From the NCBI RefSeq assembly GCF_015689195.1, contig NZ_CP065044.1, forward strand, positions 2,170,001-2,234,000: DNA of 64,000 nt. The letters are read 5' to 3'. The notes under the pieces were generated by a model. That model made no database searches. It was not told the DNA's origin and saw nothing but the letters and a program-made list of their open reading frames with translations. The stretch's first letter is position 1; every line of letters starts with the position of its first letter. Positions 10,177 through 21,325 of the stretch are shown piece by piece. This DNA is from Pectobacterium aroidearum (GTDB lineage Bacteria > Pseudomonadota > Gammaproteobacteria > Enterobacterales > Enterobacteriaceae). Position numbers and translations under genes: made by a program.

Positions 10177-11577
10177 TTAGAAACTAGCGTTCCTCGGTGT
10201 GCGTGGGAAAGGAATCACATCGCGCACATTTTGTACACCGGTAACATAAGCAATCAGGCGCTCAAAACCTAAACCGAAACCGGAATGTGGAATGGTGCCG
10301 TAACGACGTAAATCACGATACCACCAGTAGTCTTCTTTATTCAGTCCCATCTCTTCCAGACGGCTATCCAACTCTGCCAGACGCTCTTCACGCTGAGATC
10401 CACCGATGATTTCACCGATTCCCGGCGCCAGAACATCCATCGCGGCAACAGTCTTACCGTCGTCATTCATACGCATGTAGAAGGCTTTGATGTCTTTCGG
10501 GTAGTTTTTAACGACAACCGGTGCTTTGAAGTGTTGCTCCGCCAGATAACGCTCATGTTCGGAGGAGAGGTCAACGCCCCAATAAACCGGATTTTCGAAT
10601 TGCTTCCCGCAGTTCAGAAGGATCTCGACGGCATCGGTGTAATCCACCTGGGCGAAATCGGAGCTGACGAATTTTTCCAGTCGCGTGATGGCTTCTTTAT
10701 CTACGCGTTCTGCAAAAAACGCCATATCATCGGCACGCTCGTTCAGCACGGCCTGGAAAACATATTTCAGCAGGTTTTCGGCCAGACCCGCGACGTCATC
10801 CAATGTGGCAAACGCAACTTCCGGTTCGATCATCCAAAACTCAGCCAGATGGCGGCTGGTGTTAGAGTTTTCAGCACGGAACGTGGGGCCAAAGGTATAC
10901 ACATTGGACAGTGCACAGGCGTAGGTTTCGCCATTCAACTGACCAGATACGGTCAGGAACGCTTCTTTACCGAAGAAGTCTTCGCTGAAATCCACTTTGC
11001 CCTGTTCGGTACGCGGCAGGTTTTCCAGATCGAGGGTAGAAACGCGGAACATTTCACCCGCACCTTCGGTATCAGATGCGGTAATCAGCGGAGTAGATAC
11101 CCAGAAGTAGCCGTTCTCGTGGAAGAAACGGTGAATGGCCTGCGCCAGCGTATGACGAACGCGCGCAACGGCACCGATCAGGTTGGTGCGCGGACGCAGG
11201 TGGGCGACTTCACGCAGGTATTCGATGCTGTGACGCTTTGCCGCCATCGGATAAGTATCGGGGTCGTCAACCCAGCCGACGACGTTGACGTTGGTGGCTT
11301 GCAGCTCGAAGCTCTGGCCTTCACCCGGAGAAGCGACGACGTTACCGGTGATTTCTACGGAGCAACCAGTGGTCAGACGCAGTACGTCATCCTGATAATT
11401 GGAGAGATTATTATTAACGACAGCCTGTAACGGATTAAAGCAGGAGCCGTCATAAACGGCGATAAAGGAGATACCGGCTTTAGAATCTCTCCGGGTACGT
11501 ACCCAGCCGCGCACGGTGACTTCGCTGTCAACGGCGACACGGCCTTGCAGTACATCGACTACAGGCACTACGCTCAT
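10177..11577 (-). CDS. asnS: Asparaginyl-tRNA synthetase
   Basis: Class IIb aminoacyl-tRNA synthetase that charges tRNA-Asn. The 466-residue protein has an N-terminal OB-fold anticodon-binding domain (about residues 1-110, [12 protein letters not shown]) and a class II catalytic core: motif 2 in [21 protein letters not shown] and motif 3 in [15 protein letters not shown]. It ends with [14 protein letters not shown] as expected for the family. Length and neighbours (ompF, pncB) match E. coli. Its start ATG at 11577 is preceded by AGAGAGAATTTT on the minus strand. Confidence 0.97.
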   Translation of the reverse strand: MSVVPVVDVLQGRVAVDSEVTVRGWVRTRRDSKAGISFIAVYDGSCFNPLQAVVNNNLSNYQDDVLRLTTGCSVEITGNVVASPGEGQSFELQATNVNVVGWVDDPDTYPMAAKRHSIEYLREVAHLRPRTNLIGAVARVRHTLAQAIHRFFHENGYFWVSTPLITASDTEGAGEMFRVSTLDLENLPRTEQGKVDFSEDFFGKEAFLTVSGQLNGETYACALSNVYTFGPTFRAENSNTSRHLAEFWMIEPEVAFATLDDVAGLAENLLKYVFQAVLNERADDMAFFAERVDKEAITRLEKFVSSDFAQVDYTDAVEILLNCGKQFENPVYWGVDLSSEHERYLAEQHFKAPVVVKNYPKDIKAFYMRMNDDGKTVAAMDVLAPGIGEIIGGSQREERLAELDSRLEEMGLNKEDYWWYRDLRRYGTIPHSGFGLGFERLIAYVTGVQNVRDVIPFPRTPRNASF

Positions 11578-11751
11578 AAAATTCTCTCTTTAATTAATCG
11601 TGTTTAAGAAATATATCGTGTTTGAAACGCCAAATGGCCCAATCCGAGCCATTTGCTATGTTACTTGCGATGCAACAGGACACAAGCAGAAATCACCGGA
11701 ATGGCGCGAAGTTTTCGCGTATTACAGTGAATCTGCTGCAAAGTTGGTCAA

Positions 11752-11877
<126 letters not shown>

Positions 11878-11886
11878 CGGGAAAGC

Positions 11887-13092
11887 TTAACTGGCCTTTT
11901 TCACGCGGGGTAAGTCAAACGCTTTGCGTAACTCACACACAAAGTTCTGATCCTGACAGATGGTTTTACCTGGGCTATCGGAGAGCTTTGCCACCGGCTT
12001 GCCGTTGCATTCCACCAGTTTGATGACGATATTCAGCGGTTTCACGCCGGGGATATCACACGTCAGTCGCGTGCCGATGCCAAACACCAGATTCACGCGC
12101 TGCCCAAAGTGACGGTACAGCGCTAGCGCTTTATCCAGATTCAGATTGTCGGAGAAGACCAGCGTTTTACTCATCGGATCGATATTCAGGCGCTGATAGT
12201 GCGCAATGGCTTTCTCTCCCCAATCGACCGGATCGCCGGAATCGTGGCGCAGCCCCTGATAGGCCTCCGCGAACGGTAAATCGAAATCGCGCAGGAAGGC
12301 ATCCATGGTGATGCAGTCGGTCAATGCGATACCTAAATGCGAGGGATATTCACGCAGCCACATTTGCAGTGCAGCACGTTGGCTGTTGGCCAACGTTGGA
12401 CTGATTTGCTGGTGAGCCTGAAACCACTCGTGCGCCTGTGTGCCGACTGGCGTGATATCCAAACGGCGCGCCAGATCGTAATTGCTGGTGCCGATAAGGT
12501 AAGGGAAGTCAGTTTGCAGCGCCGTCACAATCGTCTGCTGGACATCACGAGAGAAACGGCGGCGTGTGCCGAAGTCCATTAGCTTGAACTGGCTAAGATC
12601 CACATCTGCGCTGTGCTGGCGGAAGCTTTCCAGTGAGGCTGACAATTGAACGAGCGCTTGTTCAGCCGTAACGTTGGGCGAACGATGCCGATGCACGACT
12701 TCACTGATCACTGCCAACAGAGGGACTTCCCACAAAATCACTTCACGCCACGGTCCGGTGATACGGATATCCAGCTTGCCCGCATTATTCTTGATCGAAA
12801 CCTGCTGCGGATTGAAACGAAAGCCCCGCAGCCAGTGTAGATAATCCGGCTTGAAGAATGGCAGAGAAGAAAGATAGGTGAACTCATCGTCATTGAGTGA
12901 CAAGAAACGCATCAGATCGACCTGATGGGCTATTTCGTCGGCGTAAACGCCTAATAACTCATCACCGCGACAGCGAAATTCAGCCGCAACGTCAACATCA
13001 TAATAGTGATGATACACCGCCTGTTGCATATGCAGTTTGTAGGCATCGGTATCCAGCAATGAGTGTAGAATCGGGGAAGTGTGCAAAGTCAT
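11887..13092 (-). CDS. pncB: Nicotinate phosphoribosyltransferase
   Basis: Converts nicotinate and PRPP to nicotinate mononucleotide in the NAD salvage (Preiss-Handler) pathway, coupled to ATP hydrolysis through a phosphorylated His. The 401-residue protein has the family landmarks [14 protein letters not shown] near the N-terminus, DFGTRRRFS mid-protein, [23 protein letters not shown] with the catalytic His, and the PRPP/phosphate-binding RHDSGDP and [11 protein letters not shown]. Length is that of E. coli PncB. It is divergent from pepN, as in E. coli. Confidence 0.96.
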   Translation of the reverse strand: MTLHTSPILHSLLDTDAYKLHMQQAVYHHYYDVDVAAEFRCRGDELLGVYADEIAHQVDLMRFLSLNDDEFTYLSSLPFFKPDYLHWLRGFRFNPQQVSIKNNAGKLDIRITGPWREVILWEVPLLAVISEVVHRHRSPNVTAEQALVQLSASLESFRQHSADVDLSQFKLMDFGTRRRFSRDVQQTIVTALQTDFPYLIGTSNYDLARRLDITPVGTQAHEWFQAHQQISPTLANSQRAALQMWLREYPSHLGIALTDCITMDAFLRDFDLPFAEAYQGLRHDSGDPVDWGEKAIAHYQRLNIDPMSKTLVFSDNLNLDKALALYRHFGQRVNLVFGIGTRLTCDIPGVKPLNIVIKLVECNGKPVAKLSDSPGKTICQDQNFVCELRKAFDLPRVKKAS

Positions 13093-13315
13093 AATGCGTT
13101 ACAGCATCCTCGTAAGATGCATATCCACCATCGGGACAATCAGCAATGTCCGGTCAGTATACCTTGATTATTTGCTTATTACATTACGACAACATAGCGA
13201 GACGTGCGGGAGCGAACCACGGTGCGATGATTATCCTCATTATTTTGTCGTGGTAACATTAAGATAACAGGCTTAGACTTGATCTTTGATGCTTATGACG
13301 AGGTGGAAACTTTAT

Positions 13316-15931
13316 ATGAATCAACAGCCGCAAATAAAATATCGCCATGACTACCGTGCACCGGATTACACCATTACCGACATTGCACTGGATTTCGATC
13401 TCCATGCCGAGAAAACTCGGGTAAAAGCCGTTAGTCAGGTGGTGTTGCAGGGGGACGCTGGCGTGCCGTTGAAGCTGGATGGTGAAGGGTTAACGTTGAT
13501 TAGCCTGAGCGTTGATGGACAGCCGTGGACACATTATCAGCAGCAGGACGATGGCCTGATTCTGACGCAATTGCCCGCGCGTTTTACGCTCAGCATCGAA
13601 ACGGACATCAATCCTGCCGCTAATAGCGCGCTGGAAGGGTTATACCTCTCTGGCGAAGCGCTCTGTACACAGTGTGAGGCCGAAGGTTTCCGCCACATTA
13701 CCTACTATCTCGACCGCCCGGATGTGCTGGCAAAATTCACCACGCGCATCACGGCGGATAAAGCACGCTATCCTTATTTACTCTCTAACGGCAACCGTAT
13801 CGCGCAAGGCGATCTGGAAGGCGGTCGCCATTGGATTGAATGGCAGGATCCGTTCCCGAAACCGGCTTATCTGTTCGCGTTGGTTGCCGGCGATTTTGAT
13901 GTGCTTCAGGATCGCTTCACGACACGTTCTGGCCGTGATGTTGCGCTGGAGTTGTATGTTGACCGTGGCAACCTCGATCGCGCTGGCTGGGCGATGACCT
14001 CGTTGCAAAATGCGATGAAGTGGGACGAAGAGCGTTTCGGTCTGGAATACGATCTCGACATTTATATGATCGTCGCCGTTGATTTCTTCAATATGGGGGC
14101 GATGGAGAATAAAGGGCTGAACGTATTCAACTCTAAATACGTGCTGGCCAAAGCTGAAACCGCGACGGATAAAGATTATCTGAACATTGAAGCGGTGATC
14201 GGCCATGAATATTTCCACAACTGGACGGGTAACCGCGTCACTTGCCGCGACTGGTTCCAGCTTAGCCTGAAAGAAGGGCTGACGGTGTTCCGCGATCAGG
14301 AATTCAGCTCCGACCTGGGGTCGCGCCCGGTGAACCGTATCGATAACGTACGTGTGATGCGCGGTGCGCAGTTTGCCGAAGATGCCAGCCCGATGTCCCA
14401 TCCGATTCGTCCCGATCAGGTGATCGAGATGAATAACTTCTATACGCTGACGGTCTATGAAAAGGGATCGGAAGTGATCCGTATGATGCACACCTTATTA
14501 GGTGAAGAAGGTTTCCAGGCCGGCATTCGTCTGTATTTTGAACGTCACGATGGCAGCGCGGCGACCTGTGATGATTTCGTGCAGGCGATGGAGGACGCTT
14601 CCGGTGTCGATCTTACCCAGTTCCGTCGTTGGTATAGCCAGTCTGGCACGCCGGTGCTGACCGTGCGTGATGATTACGATCCGCAGACACAACAATATCT
14701 GCTGAGCGTGAGCCAGACTACGCCAGTCGGTGCCGACAAACAACCCAAACTGCCACTGCACATTCCGCTGGATATCGAACTGTACGATCCGCAAGGGCAG
14801 GTGATTCCGTTACAGAAAGACGGCCAACTGCTGGCGTCGGTACTCAATGTGACCGAATCCGAACAGACGTTCATTTTCGATCAGGTACCTTGCCGCCCGA
14901 TTCCTTCTTTATTACGTGAATTTTCTGCGCCGGTAAAACTGAACTATGCCTGGAGCGATGAACAACTGACGTTCCTGATGCGTCATGCGAGCAATGCGTT
15001 CTCTCGTTGGGATGCGGCACAGAGCCTGTTGGCCAACTATATCCGTCTGAACGTTTCACGCTATCAGCAGAAACAGCCGCTTTCCGTGCCGATGCATGTT
15101 GTCGATGCTTTCCGTGGCGTGTTGCTGGATGACAAACTGGATCCGATGCTGGCTTCTCAGATTCTGACATTGCCGAGCGAAAACGAGATTGCTGAGCTGT
15201 TTGATATCATCGATCCGACGGCGATCGCTGCCGTACGTGACAGCATGACGCATACGATGGCGAAAGAGATGGCGGATGAGTGGCTGGCGGTATACCACGC
15301 GAATCAGGCGCCACAGTATCGCATCGAACACGCGGATATGGGTAAACGTGCGCTGCGCAACGTCTGCCTGCATTATCTGGCATTCAGCGATGAGGCGCAG
15401 GCGGATAAACTGGTGCAGGCGCAGTTCCGTCAGGCGGATAACATGACAGATTCGCTGGCGGCGCTGTCGGCGGCAGTTGAAGCGCAGTTGCCAGTGCGTG
15501 ATGAGCTGCTGACGCAGTTTGATAACCGCTGGCATCAGGATGGTTTGGTCATGGATAAATGGTTTGTGCTGCAAGCCACCAGCCCGGCAGCCGATGTACT
15601 GACCCGCGTGCGTGAACTGCTGCAACACCGTTCATTCAGTCTGAACAACCCTAACCGCCTGCGTTCGCTGGTGGGGGCGTTTGCGGCCGCTAATCCATCG
15701 GCTTTCCATGCCGAAGACGGTAGCGGCTATCGTTTCCTGACGGAAATTCTGAGCGATCTGAACACCCGCAATCCGCAGGTCGCGGCACGGATGATCGAAC
15801 CGTTGATCCGCCTGAAACGCTATGATGCTAAACGCCAAGCGCAAATGCGTCAGGCGTTGGAGCAACTGAAGACGTTGGAAAATCTGTCTGGCGATCTGTT
15901 CGAGAAGATCAGCAAGGCACTGCAAGACTAA
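13316..15931 (+). CDS. pepN: Aminopeptidase N
   Basis: M1-family zinc metallopeptidase, the main broad-specificity aminopeptidase of enterobacterial cytosol. The 871-residue product (E. coli 870) has the exopeptidase motif GAMEN in NMGAMENKGLNVFN and the zinc site HEYFH at residues 297-301 with the third ligand Glu in the following ELKEG-like region. N-terminal beta-domain, catalytic domain and C-terminal helical domain are all present. An upstream ATG at 13286 would add ten residues; ATG 13316 follows GAGGTGG at 13299-13305 and gives the family start MNQQPQIKYRHDY. Confidence 0.96.
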   Translation: MNQQPQIKYRHDYRAPDYTITDIALDFDLHAEKTRVKAVSQVVLQGDAGVPLKLDGEGLTLISLSVDGQPWTHYQQQDDGLILTQLPARFTLSIETDINPAANSALEGLYLSGEALCTQCEAEGFRHITYYLDRPDVLAKFTTRITADKARYPYLLSNGNRIAQGDLEGGRHWIEWQDPFPKPAYLFALVAGDFDVLQDRFTTRSGRDVALELYVDRGNLDRAGWAMTSLQNAMKWDEERFGLEYDLDIYMIVAVDFFNMGAMENKGLNVFNSKYVLAKAETATDKDYLNIEAVIGHEYFHNWTGNRVTCRDWFQLSLKEGLTVFRDQEFSSDLGSRPVNRIDNVRVMRGAQFAEDASPMSHPIRPDQVIEMNNFYTLTVYEKGSEVIRMMHTLLGEEGFQAGIRLYFERHDGSAATCDDFVQAMEDASGVDLTQFRRWYSQSGTPVLTVRDDYDPQTQQYLLSVSQTTPVGADKQPKLPLHIPLDIELYDPQGQVIPLQKDGQLLASVLNVTESEQTFIFDQVPCRPIPSLLREFSAPVKLNYAWSDEQLTFLMRHASNAFSRWDAAQSLLANYIRLNVSRYQQKQPLSVPMHVVDAFRGVLLDDKLDPMLASQILTLPSENEIAELFDIIDPTAIAAVRDSMTHTMAKEMADEWLAVYHANQAPQYRIEHADMGKRALRNVCLHYLAFSDEAQADKLVQAQFRQADNMTDSLAALSAAVEAQLPVRDELLTQFDNRWHQDGLVMDKWFVLQATSPAADVLTRVRELLQHRSFSLNNPNRLRSLVGAFAAANPSAFHAEDGSGYRFLTEILSDLNTRNPQVAARMIEPLIRLKRYDAKRQAQMRQALEQLKTLENLSGDLFEKISKALQD

Positions 15932-15953
15932 TCCTGCCACGCGATTAGCACAG

Positions 15954-15990
15954 CCACACGCGGTATCCTGCCGCGTGTGGCGATTATTTC
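15954..15990 (+). terminator. pepN terminator
   Basis: Eleven-base-pair stem GCCACACGCGG / CCGCGTGTGGC with a seven-base loop, then a modestly T-rich GATTATTT. Located just after the pepN stop codon. Confidence 0.7.
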
Positions 15991-16009
15991 CACATCACGA
16001 TTTCCACGT

Positions 16010-16025
16010 CCCGCAAACGTTTTAC
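16010..16025. promoter_or_regulatory. Probable PurR operator upstream of pyrD
   Basis: CCCGCAAACGTTTTAC matches the PurR consensus ACGCAAACGTTTGCGT at most central positions, including the invariant CAAACGTTT. PurR is known to repress pyrD in E. coli. The site is about 110 bases upstream of the start codon, consistent with a promoter-overlapping operator. No mapped promoter is available to confirm this. Confidence 0.6.
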
Positions 16026-16136
16026 TTTCCGCAAAGATGGAATTACCATCACCGCCCGTGAGTTAAACCGTAATCCACGATTGCTTACTTTCAGCGTAGG
16101 CAAGATACCTTTGCGATAGGGATCTCAGGAGACAAT

Positions 16137-17147
16137 ATGTTCTATCCCGTTATCAAAAAAGCCCTGTTTCAGCTCGATCCAGAGCGTGCGCATGAGCTGA
16201 CCTTCCAACAATTACGTCGTATTACCAACACGCCTTTTGAATTTCTCGTCCGTCAATCTGTTCCAACTAAACCGGTTACCTGCATGGGGTTATCTTTTAA
16301 AAACCCACTCGGTCTGGCGGCGGGATTAGATAAAGACGGCGAATGTATTGATGCATTAGGCGCAATGGGATTTGGTTTTATTGAAGTGGGGACGGTCACG
16401 CCGCGTCCACAATCCGGTAATGATAAACCGAGATTATTCCGCGTAGTAGAAGCGGAAGGATTGATCAACCGGATGGGATTCAATAATAAGGGCGTAGATT
16501 ATCTGGTCGAGAATGTAAAGAAAACACGCTTTGGCGGTGTATTAGGGATCAACATCGGTAAGAATAAAGATACGCCTGTTGAGCAAGGTAAAGACGATTA
16601 TTTGATCTGTATGGATAAGGTTTATGCTCACGCTGGCTATATCGCGATCAATATTTCGTCCCCCAATACGCCGGGATTACGCAGCCTGCAATATGGTGAA
16701 GCGCTAGACGATCTTTTGCTGGCGATAAAGAACAAGCAGGCGGAATTAAAAGAGAGACATCAAAAATATGTCCCTGTGGCGGTAAAGATCGCGCCGGATC
16801 TTTCGGAAGAAGAATTGATCCAAATTGCCGATAGTTTGGTGCGTCATAACATCGACGGTGTGATTGCCACGAATACCACGCTCGACAGAAAACTGATTCA
16901 GGGATTAAACCACTGCGGGCAGACGGGAGGATTAAGTGGACGTCCGTTGCAGACAAGCAGCACGGAGATTATCCGCCGTTTGTCACAGGAATTAGCGGGG
17001 CGTTTACCGATTATTGGCGTCGGTGGAATTGATTCTTTGGTCGCCGCACGCGAAAAAATGGCGGCTGGCGCATCGCTGGTGCAGATATATTCGGGCTTTA
17101 TTTTCCATGGTCCTCGTCTGATTAAAGATATCGTTACACATATTTAA
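16137..17147 (+). CDS. pyrD: Dihydroorotate dehydrogenase (quinone), class 2
   Basis: Membrane-associated FMN flavoprotein that oxidises dihydroorotate to orotate with quinone as acceptor, the fourth step of UMP synthesis. The 336-residue protein has the N-terminal helical membrane-docking segment of class 2 enzymes (residues 1-40, [20 protein letters not shown]), FMN and substrate loops such as [14 protein letters not shown] and NRMGFNN, catalytic Ser in [11 protein letters not shown], and the C-terminal IIGVGGID and [13 protein letters not shown]. The ATG at 16137 follows CAGGAGAC. In E. coli the ssu operon lies between pepN and pyrD; here it is absent. Confidence 0.97.
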   Translation: MFYPVIKKALFQLDPERAHELTFQQLRRITNTPFEFLVRQSVPTKPVTCMGLSFKNPLGLAAGLDKDGECIDALGAMGFGFIEVGTVTPRPQSGNDKPRLFRVVEAEGLINRMGFNNKGVDYLVENVKKTRFGGVLGINIGKNKDTPVEQGKDDYLICMDKVYAHAGYIAINISSPNTPGLRSLQYGEALDDLLLAIKNKQAELKERHQKYVPVAVKIAPDLSEEELIQIADSLVRHNIDGVIATNTTLDRKLIQGLNHCGQTGGLSGRPLQTSSTEIIRRLSQELAGRLPIIGVGGIDSLVAAREKMAAGASLVQIYSGFIFHGPRLIKDIVTHI

Positions 17148-17168
17148 TCCGAAATTCCTTTCATTTTT

Positions 17169-17200
17169 AGCTGGGGGTTTATTTATCCCCCCAGCTAGTC
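17169..17200 (+). terminator. pyrD terminator
   Basis: Stem AGCTGGGGG / CCCCCAGCT with an AT loop, located 21 bases after the pyrD stop. The tail is only partly T-rich. Confidence 0.65.
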
Positions 17201-17348
17201 TATATTTTATCCGTTTGCGTAAATAATCTATCAACTGATGTCTGATCTTCTTACCGCAGCGTTTATGACGATGACCGATTATTGCGATGTAAGAAAACAC
17301 AATCAGCCATTTCTGATATTTCTACTGTGAAGACGAAGGGTAAATAAT

Positions 17349-17936
17349 ATGAAGTTAAAACCTGACGATAACTGGCGCTGGTATTTTGATACCGAACACG
17401 ACCGCCTGATGTTGGATTTGGCTAATGGCATGTTATTCCGTTCTCGTTTTCCCTCTAAAATGTTAACGCCGGATGCTTTCAATGAATGTGCCTTTTGCGT
17501 TGACGACGCCGCGTTATTTTTTACGTATAACGACAAATGTCAGAAAGCGGCGCTGCATCGCGATCTTCAAGGCGAATTAGTTTTGAACGCGCTGGTGGCA
17601 ACCCGATTCCTGAAACCGTTAATGCCGAAAAGCTGGCATTTCATCCAACAGCCGGATGCCGCGACCTATTCACCGCAGGCGGGTGACGTTGTACAGGTGC
17701 AACTCACTGAGACCCATGAAACGGCTTGTTTTCTGGTGGCGGAAGCGGGGGATAAAGCCTGCCTCTGCTTGCTGGCGCAAGAACAGCTGTCATTAAATGG
17801 GAAGACGATGGTGCTGGGTGATGCCATAAAAATCATGCATGACAGATTAATGCCTGCCGCTATTCAAAATAGCGCTGAGTGGGAAACCGGATTAGGCGAA
17901 GGCACATCGGCATTTGAGTATGCCAAGGTCGTCTAG
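17349..17936 (+). CDS. zapC: Cell division protein ZapC
   Basis: FtsZ-associated protein that bundles and stabilises FtsZ protofilaments at the Z-ring. The 195-residue protein starts [14 protein letters not shown] and has the YcbW/ZapC family features: an N-terminal beta-rich domain (NGMLFRSRF), a central helical stretch and a C-terminal beta-barrel-like domain ([20 protein letters not shown]). It is known only in Gammaproteobacteria, mostly Enterobacterales. Position between pyrD and ycbX matches E. coli. No signal peptide or membrane span is seen, in keeping with a cytosolic protein. Confidence 0.93.
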   Translation: MKLKPDDNWRWYFDTEHDRLMLDLANGMLFRSRFPSKMLTPDAFNECAFCVDDAALFFTYNDKCQKAALHRDLQGELVLNALVATRFLKPLMPKSWHFIQQPDAATYSPQAGDVVQVQLTETHETACFLVAEAGDKACLCLLAQEQLSLNGKTMVLGDAIKIMHDRLMPAAIQNSAEWETGLGEGTSAFEYAKVV

Positions 17937-17945
17937 GTCCTCGGC

Positions 17946-17981
17946 TATACCCGTCATACTTCAAGCTGCATATACGCTGGC
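17946..17981. repeat. ERIC terminal fragment at the end of ycbX
   Basis: TATACCCGTCATACTTCAAG followed by CTGCATATACGCTGGC is one ERIC terminus of about 36 bp; the core and other end are missing. It starts 10 bases after the zapC stop and ends 10 bases before the ycbX stop codon on the other strand. Confidence 0.75.
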
Positions 17982-17991
17982 TTTTCTTTGG

Positions 17992-19113
17992 CTATTGCAA
18001 ATGAAGGTCACTCTGTGGAATACAGCTACAGCTAAGAATCTCGCCGTTTCCTCTGATGGCGCTTTGCTTCAGAGCAGAAACGTCTCCGCTGACTAACGTC
18101 AATTTACAGCAACCGCACAGTCCTGCCCGACAAGAGTAGGGGACTCGAATGCCCTGTTGCTCCAGCTGTTCCAGTAAAATCTGCTGATTATTCCCTTGCA
18201 ACGATTTTCCCTGATAGTGAATGGTAACGGCCTGTTCGCTTTTCTCGGGAACGACAAGGCTCTCGACCACCTGACCAGAACCATAAGGGCGCGGCGGCTT
18301 GGTTGCCAGGACTTCTAGCGTATCGCCTACGCGAATAATGCCCGTATTTCTGGCGACCAGATTTTGCCCAAAATCAACGTCGCCGTTTTCGGCCGTGCGG
18401 AACGATTGCAGCGTTGCCAGCGGTTCTCCTGATGGGTGCTTACGACCACGTTCAATGCTGACGGTGGTGAAAATGCAGCGGCTACAGGGTTTGACGACGT
18501 CAAAAATAATCTCGCCAATACGAATGGTTTTCCAACTATCTTCGGCAAAAGCGTCTGCACCCGTCACCACCAGATTGGGGCGAAACTGTTCGATCTTAAT
18601 GCCGGCGGAACAGCGCTGACGCAGTGCCTGAAATGACGCGTCATTGATTAACAGAAACGGATAGCCGTCGGCAAATGCCAGGGGAACGTCTGGATAATGC
18701 TTAACCCGACGGGAGGGCTCATTACCCACCCAGCGAAGCTGGACGGTGCGCTGAAAATAGTGGCTTAGCCATGTGTTGATGGCATCGGGGGCGACGAGCG
18801 CCGTAAAGTGCGTGCCCCAGACTTCCGTCGGCTGAGGTGCTGCGGTGAAATCGGCAAAACGAATGGTTGCGGTTTGACCGTCCGGTGCAGCAATAAACAG
18901 TCCGTCCGGCAGCAACGCCGGTGTAAACAGCACCATTTGTGGATACTGGCGAGCGGTAATAAATGTTCCATCAAGTTCGGTAATCATGAAAGCACGATCG
19001 TTCGCCAAACCGCTGACAGACGCCATCGCGTGGGACAGCTGTAGCCCCCGCATCGATTTTACCGGATGAATATAAAGCCGCGTTACGCCAATCACTAACC
19101 TGTTCCTTGCCAA
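17992..19113 (-). CDS. ycbX: YcbX, MOSC-domain molybdoenzyme partner with a C-terminal 2Fe-2S ferredoxin domain
   Basis: Known in E. coli to confer resistance to N-hydroxylated base analogues such as 6-hydroxylaminopurine, using molybdenum cofactor independently of YiiM. The 373-residue protein has an N-terminal beta-barrel ([11 protein letters not shown], residues 12-22), a MOSC domain with [14 protein letters not shown] containing the Moco-ligand Cys, and a C-terminal ferredoxin domain with CRAGLCGCC and the last Cys ligand in SCSCIP. Divergent from rlmL. The start at 19113 ([13 protein letters not shown]) is a few residues longer than E. coli; no clear Shine-Dalgarno decides it. Confidence 0.92.
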   Translation of the reverse strand: MARNRLVIGVTRLYIHPVKSMRGLQLSHAMASVSGLANDRAFMITELDGTFITARQYPQMVLFTPALLPDGLFIAAPDGQTATIRFADFTAAPQPTEVWGTHFTALVAPDAINTWLSHYFQRTVQLRWVGNEPSRRVKHYPDVPLAFADGYPFLLINDASFQALRQRCSAGIKIEQFRPNLVVTGADAFAEDSWKTIRIGEIIFDVVKPCSRCIFTTVSIERGRKHPSGEPLATLQSFRTAENGDVDFGQNLVARNTGIIRVGDTLEVLATKPPRPYGSGQVVESLVVPEKSEQAVTIHYQGKSLQGNNQQILLEQLEQQGIRVPYSCRAGLCGCCKLTLVSGDVSALKQSAIRGNGEILSCSCIPQSDLHLQ

Positions 19114-19204
19114 AGTAAAACGGCAACTTTATGACAAGCGTCTGGGATTAGCTATAATGCGCCTCAATTTCTTTTTTTTTACATATTTTGGTGATAGTGA
19201 CGAC

Positions 19205-21322
19205 ATGAATGCTTTGTTTGCCAGCACGGCGCGGGGACTGGAAGAGTTATTGAAAAGCGAACTCGAATCATTGGGCGCGCAGTCCTGTACGGTGGTGCAG
19301 GGTGGTGTCCATTTTGAGGGTGACAACCGCCTGCTGTACCGGAGCCTGCTGTGGAGCCGTCTGGCGTCGCGCATTCTGCTGCCGCTGAATGAATTCAAGG
19401 TACACAGCGATCTGGATTTGTATCTGGGCGTGCAGGCAATTGACTGGTCAACGGTCTTCAGCATCGATAAAACCTTTGCCGTGCATTTTACCGGCACGAA
19501 TGAAGATATCCGCAACAGTCAGTACGGTGCGTTAAAAGTTAAAGATGCGATTGTTGATAGCTTCACGCGCAAAACCGGACAGCGTCCGGACGTAGCGAAA
19601 CAGCAGCCGGATATTCGCGTTAACGTCTTTTTACAGCGTGACACGGCCAGCGTGTCGCTGGATTTAAGCGGCGAGGGCTTGCACCAGCGCGGTTACCGCG
19701 ATCTGGCGGGGCTGGCGCCGCTAAAAGAAAACCTGGCCGCGGCGATTGTATTACGTTCCGGTTGGCAAAACGGTACGCCTCTTGTTGATCCGATGTGTGG
19801 TTCCGGTACGTTGCTGATCGAAGCGGCGATGATCGCCTCCGATCGCGCGCCCGGTTTGCATCGTACGCACTGGGGGTTTAACGCCTGGCTGAAACACGAT
19901 GCTGAACTGTGGCGCGACGTGACGGCGGAAGCACAGCTGCGGGCCCGTCAAGGGTTGCAGGCAACCACGTCACGCTTCTTCGGATCGGATAATGACCGTC
20001 GGGTGATTGACATCGCCAAAGCCAATGCGCGTCGTGCAGGCGTGGCCGAACTGATTTCTTTCGGCGTCAAAGACGCGGCACAGCTACAAAACCCGCTGCC
20101 GGAAGGTCCGAAAGGGACGGTCATCAGCAACCCGCCTTACGGTGAGCGTCTGGAAAGTGAGCCTGCATTGATCGCTCTGCATAATATGCTGGGCCGTAAG
20201 ATGAAAAGCGACTTTGGCGGCTGGCAGCTCTCGCTGTTCAGCGCATCGCCGGAGCTGTTGAGCTGTCTGCAACTGCGTGCTGAACGCCAATTCAAAGCGA
20301 AAAACGGTCCGCTGGACTGCGTACAGAAAAATTATCAACTGGCAGAAACGCAGAGCGAATCCGCCGGGCAAATCGCGGAAGACTTTGCCAACCGCCTGCG
20401 TAAGAACCTGCGTAAGCTGGATAAATGGGCAAAGCAGCAGGGGATTGAATGTTATCGCCTCTATGATGCCGATCTGCCTGAATATAATGTGGCGGTCGAT
20501 CGCTACGGCAGTTGGGTAGTCGTACAAGAGTATGCGCCACCGAAAACTGTTGATGCCCAGAAAGCCCGTCAACGCCTGTTTGATGTGATTAATGCGACGC
20601 TGAGCGTGCTGGAATTACCGTCGAACCGCCTGGTGCTAAAAACACGTGAACGCCAGAAAGGCAAAAACCAGTATGAAAAGCTGGCGCAGAAAGGCGACTT
20701 CCTGCTGATGGAAGAGTTTGGTGCCAAGCTGTGGGTCAACCTGACCGACTACCTCGATACCGGTTTGTTCCTCGATCACCGTATCGCCCGCAAAATGCTG
20801 GGTGAGATGAGCCGTGGCAAAGATTTTCTCAACCTGTTTGCCTACACCGGCACAGCAAGTGTACACGCCGGATTGGGCGGCGCACGTTCAACGACGACCG
20901 TCGATATGTCGCGTACCTATCTGGAATGGGCGGAGAAAAACCTGCGGGTGAATGGCCTGACCGGACGTCAGCACCGTTTGATTCAAGCGGATTGTCTGTC
21001 GTGGCTGCATAACGCCAATGAACAGTTTGATGTGATCTTCATTGACCCGCCGACTTTTTCTAACTCAAAACGCATGGAAGAATCGTTTGATGTTCAGCGC
21101 GATCATCTGGCGCTGATGAAAGATCTCAAACGTCTGCTGCGTCGTGGCGGCACCATCATGTTCTCGAATAATAAACGCGGTTTCCAGATGGATAGCGCCG
21201 GCCTGACCGCGCTGGGGCTGAATGCCAAAGAAATTACCGCGCAGACCCAATCGCAAGATTTTGCTCGTAATCGTCAGATTCATAACTGCTGGCTGCTAAC
21301 GCATGCTGGTGAGGAAAAGTAA
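19205..21322 (+). CDS. rlmL: Bifunctional 23S rRNA methyltransferase RlmKL
   Basis: Two fused SAM-dependent methyltransferases: the N-terminal half (RlmL) makes m2G2445 and the C-terminal half (RlmK) m7G2069 in 23S rRNA. The 705-residue product has a THUMP domain at about residues 40-155, an N6/N2-type domain with [15 protein letters not shown] and the catalytic NPPYGER, and a C-terminal RlmI-like domain with [14 protein letters not shown] and [12 protein letters not shown]. The start ATG at 19205 gives [19 protein letters not shown] as in the family; an ATG 48 bases upstream would add a Phe-rich stretch not seen in homologues. uup follows after three bases, so they are probably co-transcribed. 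Confidence 0.96.
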   Translation: MNALFASTARGLEELLKSELESLGAQSCTVVQGGVHFEGDNRLLYRSLLWSRLASRILLPLNEFKVHSDLDLYLGVQAIDWSTVFSIDKTFAVHFTGTNEDIRNSQYGALKVKDAIVDSFTRKTGQRPDVAKQQPDIRVNVFLQRDTASVSLDLSGEGLHQRGYRDLAGLAPLKENLAAAIVLRSGWQNGTPLVDPMCGSGTLLIEAAMIASDRAPGLHRTHWGFNAWLKHDAELWRDVTAEAQLRARQGLQATTSRFFGSDNDRRVIDIAKANARRAGVAELISFGVKDAAQLQNPLPEGPKGTVISNPPYGERLESEPALIALHNMLGRKMKSDFGGWQLSLFSASPELLSCLQLRAERQFKAKNGPLDCVQKNYQLAETQSESAGQIAEDFANRLRKNLRKLDKWAKQQGIECYRLYDADLPEYNVAVDRYGSWVVVQEYAPPKTVDAQKARQRLFDVINATLSVLELPSNRLVLKTRERQKGKNQYEKLAQKGDFLLMEEFGAKLWVNLTDYLDTGLFLDHRIARKMLGEMSRGKDFLNLFAYTGTASVHAGLGGARSTTTVDMSRTYLEWAEKNLRVNGLTGRQHRLIQADCLSWLHNANEQFDVIFIDPPTFSNSKRMEESFDVQRDHLALMKDLKRLLRRGGTIMFSNNKRGFQMDSAGLTALGLNAKEITAQTQSQDFARNRQIHNCWLLTHAGEEK

Positions 21323-21325
21323 CCG

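Noticed and set aside
10531-11430. 299-codon frame opposite asnS
   Set aside because: Antisense shadow of a well-supported essential gene.
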